A stretch of 64,000 bases of DNA, from positions 62,001 through 126,000 of the forward strand of contig NZ_FNYZ01000004.1 of the NCBI RefSeq assembly GCF_900109095.1. The letters are read 5' to 3'. The notes below the pieces were generated by a model. That model was not told where the DNA came from, searched no databases, and saw only the letters and a program-made list of their open reading frames with translations. Positions 59,243 to 64,000 of the stretch are shown here, in pieces. The first letter of the stretch is position 1. Every line of letters begins with the position of its first letter. This DNA comes from Sphingobium sp. AP50. Lineage in GTDB: Bacteria; Pseudomonadota; Alphaproteobacteria; Sphingomonadales; Sphingomonadaceae. The translations under genes and the position numbers were made by a program.

Positions 59243-61750
59243 ATGCAACACGAACTTCGTGCAATGATGGCGCGCGCCCTGTTGGCGTCCGCTTCGATAC
59301 TTGCCATCACCACCCCGGCCAGCGCCCTGGCGCAGACCCAACCAGCCGACGCGGCGCCACAAAGCGCCGATCAGGACGCGCTGCCCGCCAGCGCGGTCGC
59401 CGACATCGTCGTCACCGCCCAGTTCCGCGCGCAGCGACTGCAGGATACGCCGATTTCCATCACCGCCGTCGGCGCGGCCGAACTGGAGGCCAAGAGCCAG
59501 ACCAATCTGGCGCAGATGGCGGATGCGGCACCCAACGTGTCGCTGAAACCACAGGGCGCGTCCTTCGGCCCCTCCATCACCGCGTCGATCCGTGGCGTCG
59601 GCCAGAATGACTTCAACCCTGCCTATGAACCGGGCGTCGGCATCTATATCGACGATGTCTATTATCCCCAGCTCACCGGCGCGGTGTTCGAGCTGCTCGA
59701 TCTCGACCGGGTGGAAATCCTGCGCGGGCCGCAGGGTACGCTGGCGGGCCGCAATGCCGAAGGCGGCGCGATCAAGCTCTATTCCAAGCGCCCCACCGGC
59801 GATGGCGGCGGCTTTGTCGAGGTGAATTACGGTATCCGTAACCGCATCGGTATCCGCGCCGCCGCCGATTTCGGCATCACCGACACGCTGGCCGTCCGCA
59901 TTTCCGGCGTCGCCAAGCAGCAGGACGGTTTCGTCGACCGGATCGACTATGGCTGCGCCAATCCGGACAGCGGCATAGCCTCGACCCAGCCGGCAGGCGA
60001 CTGCGTCATCAGCAAGCTGGGCGGCGTGGGCTATCAGGCGATCCGCGCCATCGCCTTCTGGGAACCCAGCGACAAGCTGGATGTCACGGTAATCGGTGAT
60101 TATACGCGCGACGAACATACGATCGCGGGCGAAGTGCTGCTGGCGACCAGCACGGTCAATTCGCCGAACACCAATCCGGCACCTGGCATCGTCTATGATG
60201 ATCGCTTCATCTGCGGCCGCTATTGCAACTATATCGGCACCGGACAGCCTGCGGGCACATGGACGCCGCCCATCCCGGTCGATCCCTATAATGCATCGGG
60301 CACGCCGCTGGCAGCGACGCAGGGTACGGATCGCAGCCTGTACAAGGGCTGGGGCGTATCCGGGCAGATCAACTATGTCCTGTCGGACGCCTTCAAATTG
60401 TCGTCCATCACAGGCTATCGCACCTTCAACACCCAGTTTGATTCCGACGATGATATCTCGCCCGCCAATATCGGCTTTGGCCGCAATTATCTGGAAAATT
60501 GGAGCTTCAGCCAGGAAGTCCGGCTGAATGCGGAATTGGGCGACAATCTGAACGGGACGGTCGGCGGCTATTATTTCAAGCAGAAGTCGACCTATGACTC
60601 GCTTCAGGACATTCGCTATGTCCCGGTCTATCCGCTGCAATTCCGCCAGCCCGACCCGACCAAGGCAGAGGCGAAGGCTGCCTTCGCGCACCTTTCCTGG
60701 AAGCCGATCGACCGGCTGACGCTCAGCGGTGGCCTGCGCTACACGGCGGAGACGAAGGACCAGACCTATTATCGCCTCAACTATGACGGCACGGTCAATC
60801 ACTTCCTCGATCCGGTCGGCGCGGCCTATGGCATCGGCTATTCGGGCGCGGATACGCTGGACTATAATGGCAATGGCAACGTGACAGAGGTCGTCACGGC
60901 GCTGTCGGGTCTGACTGCCCATTATAGCGCCAAGCGCTGGGACTATCGCGTCGCCGCCGATTATCGCCTGACCGACAATCTGATGGTTTATGGATCGGTG
61001 TCGACCGGCTTCAAGGGTGGTGGTTCCAACCCCCGTCCCTTCACCACACAGCAGGTCATCGCCTTCCGCCCGGAAAAGCTGACCGCTTATGAAATCGGCT
61101 TCAAGAGCGACTTCTTCAACCGCCGCGTCCGCCTGAACGCCGCCGCCTTCATCAACGACTATGTCGACATCCAGATCCCGGTGCTGACCTGCCCGACCGC
61201 GCCCTGCGCCGCCCGCCTGAATGCCGGCGATGCACGGGTGAAGGGGTTTGAAGCGGAACTGTCGGCCTATCCGATCGACGGCCTCGCGATCGATGCGTCG
61301 ATCAGCTATCTCGACTTCAAATATATCGCCAGCAGCCTCGATCCCGCCGCCGCCTATCCGACCAATCCGGGTGGCGTGTCGGCCGACGATCCGCCAGTCT
61401 CGCCGCCCTGGAAGTTCAGCCTGGGCGCCCAGTACAAGATCGACATGGACAAGGCCGGCAGCCTGACCCCGCGCTTCGACGTCACCTATGAAGACAAGAA
61501 GTTCGGCGGCGCGGCCGTTATCAACGGCACTCGCATCCTTAACTTCGTACCCGCCTACACGCTCGCCAATGCGCGGGTCACCTGGCAGAATGCCGACGAG
61601 GATCTCGACGTCTCACTCGAAGTCACCAACCTCTTCGACAAATATTATTATCTCTCCGTCTTCGACCTGCGCGGTGCGGGTGCTGGCGTGCGCAAGGCGC
61701 GCCCCGGCAATCCGCGCGAATGGGCCGTGACGGTGAAGAAGAAATTCTAG
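59243..61750 (+). CDS. TonB-dependent outer-membrane receptor
   Basis: An 835-residue receptor. Signal peptide ALLASASILAITTPASALAQ is followed by a TonB-box-like ADIVVTAQFRAQRLQDTPISI, the plug domain (SITASIRGVGQNDFNPAYEPGVGIYIDDVYYPQ, LDRVEILRGPQGTLAGRNAEGGAI) and a barrel ending REWAVTVKKKF. This is the sphingomonad subgroup often placed beside aromatic degradation genes. No STN domain is present. The start has AGGAGAGGGG. It lies downstream of the MarR regulator and directly ahead of two GST genes and a CoA ligase, so uptake of a lignin-derived dimer across the outer membrane is the likely role. Confidence 0.93.
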   Translation: MQHELRAMMARALLASASILAITTPASALAQTQPADAAPQSADQDALPASAVADIVVTAQFRAQRLQDTPISITAVGAAELEAKSQTNLAQMADAAPNVSLKPQGASFGPSITASIRGVGQNDFNPAYEPGVGIYIDDVYYPQLTGAVFELLDLDRVEILRGPQGTLAGRNAEGGAIKLYSKRPTGDGGGFVEVNYGIRNRIGIRAAADFGITDTLAVRISGVAKQQDGFVDRIDYGCANPDSGIASTQPAGDCVISKLGGVGYQAIRAIAFWEPSDKLDVTVIGDYTRDEHTIAGEVLLATSTVNSPNTNPAPGIVYDDRFICGRYCNYIGTGQPAGTWTPPIPVDPYNASGTPLAATQGTDRSLYKGWGVSGQINYVLSDAFKLSSITGYRTFNTQFDSDDDISPANIGFGRNYLENWSFSQEVRLNAELGDNLNGTVGGYYFKQKSTYDSLQDIRYVPVYPLQFRQPDPTKAEAKAAFAHLSWKPIDRLTLSGGLRYTAETKDQTYYRLNYDGTVNHFLDPVGAAYGIGYSGADTLDYNGNGNVTEVVTALSGLTAHYSAKRWDYRVAADYRLTDNLMVYGSVSTGFKGGGSNPRPFTTQQVIAFRPEKLTAYEIGFKSDFFNRRVRLNAAAFINDYVDIQIPVLTCPTAPCAARLNAGDARVKGFEAELSAYPIDGLAIDASISYLDFKYIASSLDPAAAYPTNPGGVSADDPPVSPPWKFSLGAQYKIDMDKAGSLTPRFDVTYEDKKFGGAAVINGTRILNFVPAYTLANARVTWQNADEDLDVSLEVTNLFDKYYYLSVFDLRGAGAGVRKARPGNPREWAVTVKKKF

Positions 61751-61815
61751 GCCTCCCCCTTGGCCGGTCGGGCAGCGCACGGCCCGACCGGCTTCTTTTC
61801 GGAGACATAAGCGGC

Positions 61816-62583
61816 ATGACCGACGTCACACTCTATCATTGGGAACCCAACGCCAATTCGGGCAAGCCGATGCTGGCTTTGTTCGAAAAGGGCGTCGCGT
61901 TCGACAGCCATTATCTGGACCTGCTGAATTTCGACCAGCACCGGCCCGACTATCTGGCGGTCAATCCGCTCGGCACCATCCCGGCCATGACCCATGGCGA
62001 CAAGGTGCTGACCGAATCCACCGCCATCATGGAATATGTGGACGAGGCGTTTGATGGCCCGCGCCTGATGCCGGCCGACCCGGTCGATCAATGGCGTGCC
62101 CGCTGGTGGATGAAATTTCTCGACCAGTGGCTCGCCCCCAGCTTCTCGATGATCGGGTGGAGCGTGTTCGTCGGCCCCTCGGTCCGGCAGAAAGACCCGG
62201 CGGAACTGGAAGCAGCGATCGACCGCATTCCCATGCCCGAACGGCGTGTCGCCTGGCGCAAGGCGATCAACGGCGCCTTCTCTCCAGAGGAAATGACGGA
62301 ATCGCAGCGCCGCGTTGGCCTGGGCATCGGTTATCTGGAGCAGGCGCTGGGTGAGCGGGAGTGGCTGGCGTCGGACAGCTATGGCTTGGCCGACATCAAC
62401 GGCTTCAACCTCGCCTATGCCATGCCGCTGTCGCAGCCACATTTGTGCAACGACGAACTGACCCCCAACATCATGCGCTGGCTGCGCGCCATCTATGCGC
62501 GCCCTGCGACCCGCGCTTGCTGGGCGCTCGGCCGCACCGACCTCGCCCGTCGCATCTCCCTGCTCGAAAGCGAACCCGCATGA
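61816..62583 (+). CDS. LigF-type glutathione S-transferase (beta-etherase)
   Basis: A 255-residue GST. The N-terminal thioredoxin fold has HWEPNANSGKPMLALFEKG with the Asn-Ser pair in the position of the LigF active-site serine, then VNPLGTIPAM and TESTAIMEYVDEAF. The C-terminal part IDRIPMPERRVAWRKAINGAFSPEEM closely follows LigF (KVPIPEQQLKWRRARNGF as I recall it). LigF-type enzymes use glutathione to break the beta-O-4 ether of alpha-keto lignin dimers. A LigD-like dehydrogenase that would make the ketone is encoded in the island. The next GST overlaps it by ATGA, so a heterodimer is possible. The substrate stereochemistry cannot be inferred. Confidence 0.88.
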   Translation: MTDVTLYHWEPNANSGKPMLALFEKGVAFDSHYLDLLNFDQHRPDYLAVNPLGTIPAMTHGDKVLTESTAIMEYVDEAFDGPRLMPADPVDQWRARWWMKFLDQWLAPSFSMIGWSVFVGPSVRQKDPAELEAAIDRIPMPERRVAWRKAINGAFSPEEMTESQRRVGLGIGYLEQALGEREWLASDSYGLADINGFNLAYAMPLSQPHLCNDELTPNIMRWLRAIYARPATRACWALGRTDLARRISLLESEPA

Positions 62584-63329
62584 CCGGCATCCTCTACCAT
62601 GGCCAGCCCAACGGCCCATCCTTCACCGTCTTGGCCGCCGCATTGGAAAAAGGCGTCGATCTGGACCGCCGCCCGATCGATCTGGTCGCTGGCGACCGTC
62701 ACGCCGCTGCGCTGCCCCACCCCATCGAGGTAGACCAGTCGATCGAAGGCGAAGGCCCGGTTCTGATTGTCGGGGATGTCGCCATGACGGACAGCATCTT
62801 CCTCGCCTGCTATCTGGATGAAGTCGGCACCGGCCCTGCGATCCGCCCGGTCGACCCTTATGCCCGCTGGCAGATGATGGCATGGTGCCGCTATGTGATC
62901 GAGCGCGTCGCCCCCGCCGCCGCCGCACTGGGCAATGCCGCCACCCCGCCGCCCTCCGTTCCCGCTGGCATTGCGAGCGCGGACCTTGCCGCCCGCTGGA
63001 CGCAGGCAGTCGACCACAAGGTGGACGAAGCCCAACTGGCCGACAGCCGCGCGAAGATCGTACAGGCGGTCGAGAAGCTGGAAACGCAACTGGCCGATGG
63101 CCGCGACTGGCTGATGGGCGATTTCTCGATCGCGGACCTCGAAACCCATGCCTGGCTGGCGGGGATGCGCGCGATCGTGCCGGACGCCTTTACCGCCGCG
63201 CCGCTGACCGACGCCTGGGAAGCGCGGCTACGCGCCCGGCCCGCCGTGGTGAAGGCTTTAGGCCTTGCCACCGTCCCCGAACCCGAAGCGATCTGGGCGC
63301 CCGGCCCGGAGATCAACCGCTGGGGCTGA
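62580..63329 (+). CDS. Second glutathione S-transferase, possible beta-etherase partner
   Basis: A 249-residue GST-like protein. It keeps the fold pattern (LYHGQPNGPSFTVLAAALEKG at the N terminus, DSIFLACYLDEVG, and the C-terminal WLMGDFSIADLETHAWLAG) but is clearly diverged from its neighbour; the Asn-Ser of LigF is Gly-Pro-Ser here, and the usual cis-Pro/Glu-Ser glutathione segment reads VAMTDSIFLA. Its ATG overlaps the first GST stop by four bases. Novosphingobium has a heterodimeric beta-etherase (BaeA/BaeB) made from two such GSTs, so this may be the non-identical subunit; a separate glutathione-lyase role is the alternative. Confidence 0.85.
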   Translation: MTGILYHGQPNGPSFTVLAAALEKGVDLDRRPIDLVAGDRHAAALPHPIEVDQSIEGEGPVLIVGDVAMTDSIFLACYLDEVGTGPAIRPVDPYARWQMMAWCRYVIERVAPAAAALGNAATPPPSVPAGIASADLAARWTQAVDHKVDEAQLADSRAKIVQAVEKLETQLADGRDWLMGDFSIADLETHAWLAGMRAIVPDAFTAAPLTDAWEARLRARPAVVKALGLATVPEPEAIWAPGPEINRWG

Positions 63330-63333
63330 GGCG

Positions 63334-64000
63334 ATGCGCGCGATCGACTATTTCGACCGGGGCCATGACCGTGATCCCGAACGGCCCTGCCTGATCGACG
63401 ACGCCAGCGGCGAGACGCTGAGCTTCGCGCAGGTCCGGGCATTGACCATCCGGATCGCCGCCGCGCTGCATGCGGCGGGGTTCCGCGACCAGCAGCCGAT
63501 CGCGCTCTATGGCCCCAACAGCGCGACGATGATGGTCGCCCTGCTAGCCATCTGGCGCGCCAATGGCCAGTGGGTGCCGGTCAACACCCGCAACGCGATC
63601 GACGCCAATGCCGCCTATCTGGACTATGTTCGCTGCGGCTGGCTCTTCTATCATAGCAGTCAGGCGGCAGATGTGGCGGCGCTGAAGGCGCGGGTGCCAA
63701 GCCTCACCCACTTCATCTGCCTCGACCGCCCGCATGATGGCGATCCTTCGCTCGACCAGTTTATCCGCGACAGCGAAGTGGACAGTTTGCCGGACTTTTC
63801 CGATCCGTTCGGCAAGCCCGACGATGTGGTCGGCCTGTTCCCCACCGGCGGCACGACCGGACCGTCCAAAGGCGTGGTCGTCACCAATCTGGGCTGGGGC
63901 ACGATGATCGAAACGCTGGCGCAGGCGGTCGATGGAAAATGCGATTCACCTGTCTCGCTCGTTGTCGCGCCGATCACCCATGCGGCCGGTCCCGTGGCGC
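63334..64000 (+). CDS. AMP-dependent acyl-CoA synthetase/ligase (partial)
   Basis: The first 222 residues of an ANL-superfamily ligase, cut by the window end. The ATG is five bases after the GST stop with GAGGC upstream. Visible marks are IALYGPNSATMMVALLAIWRANGQWVPVN and the phosphate-binding A3 motif FPTGGTTGPSKGVVVT. It would activate a carboxylic acid with ATP and join it to CoA. Placement after two GSTs suggests an aryl-propanoid or aromatic acid left after ether cleavage. The adenylate and CoA-binding C-terminal parts lie outside the window, so the subfamily cannot be fixed. Confidence 0.88.
   Translation, partial: MRAIDYFDRGHDRDPERPCLIDDASGETLSFAQVRALTIRIAAALHAAGFRDQQPIALYGPNSATMMVALLAIWRANGQWVPVNTRNAIDANAAYLDYVRCGWLFYHSSQAADVAALKARVPSLTHFICLDRPHDGDPSLDQFIRDSEVDSLPDFSDPFGKPDDVVGLFPTGGTTGPSKGVVVTNLGWGTMIETLAQAVDGKCDSPVSLVVAPITHAAGPVA

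Noticed and set aside
1..64000. CRISPR arrays, tRNA, rRNA and complete prophage
   Set aside because: No regularly spaced repeats, no cloverleaf or rRNA-like stretches and no phage structural genes were seen on reading through the window.

Overview
The window reads as a chromosomal segment of a sphingomonad alphaproteobacterium (Sphingobium, Novosphingobium or Sphingomonas type). The evidence is high GC, three large TonB-dependent receptors, and a dense set of lignin-aromatic catabolism genes whose residues closely match proteins known from that group. No rRNA, tRNA, CRISPR array or complete prophage was found.

Layout. 1-2.7 kb: two small hypothetical genes and a LytS/LytTR-type two-component pair. 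2.8-8.1 kb: a TonB receptor plus a PEP-mutase/isocitrate-lyase-fold enzyme, divergent from a zinc alcohol dehydrogenase. Their shared promoter region holds a duplicated CRP-like palindrome. 8.2-17.7 kb: nine minus-strand genes with mostly 4-nt overlaps (aldose-epimerase-like DUF4432, SDR, CaiB-type CoA-transferase, signal-less solute-binding protein, enoyl-CoA hydratase, FAH-family enzyme, 2-hydroxyacid dehydrogenase, glycerate-kinase-like, FMN L-lactate-dehydrogenase-like). A divergent L-rhamnose/L-fucose mutarotase-type gene sits beside them. Together they suggest a non-phosphorylative sugar or sugar-acid pathway. 17.7-18.2 kb: an IS5-family transposase remnant.

18.4-33.2 kb is the least ordinary region. 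It is one compact nine-gene plus-strand operon: GH13 alpha-glucan enzyme, tandem EthD-like protein, SnoaL fusion, ankyrin-repeat protein, AGE-family epimerase with an extra N-terminal domain, two DJ-1/PfpI proteins, a benzoylformate-decarboxylase-like ThDP enzyme, and a 1411-residue SIR2-like/STAND-like/TPR protein. The last gene has the architecture of NAD-consuming defence effectors. I know of no described system with this gene set, and I regard it as the best candidate for something new.

33.2-40.5 kb: a FecI/FecR/FecA-type surface-signalling system (ECF sigma, anti-sigma, STN-domain receptor) followed by a purple-acid-phosphatase-like enzyme and a secreted esterase. 40.6-49.4 kb: type II NADH dehydrogenase divergent from a TetR regulator, OprB porin plus quinoprotein glucose dehydrogenase, and a PepSY-flavodoxin-reductase fusion.

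49.6-64.0 kb: a lignin-dimer catabolic island. It holds a LigD-like C-alpha dehydrogenase, two MFS transporters, a SnoaL/NTF2 protein compatible with diarylpropane lyase, an aldehyde dehydrogenase, 5-carboxyvanillate decarboxylase (LigW), lignostilbene dioxygenase, a MarR regulator, a TonB receptor, two adjacent GSTs (LigF type plus partner) and an acyl-CoA ligase cut by the window end. The genes could work as uptake, ether or C-C cleavage, aldehyde oxidation and decarboxylation toward vanillate.
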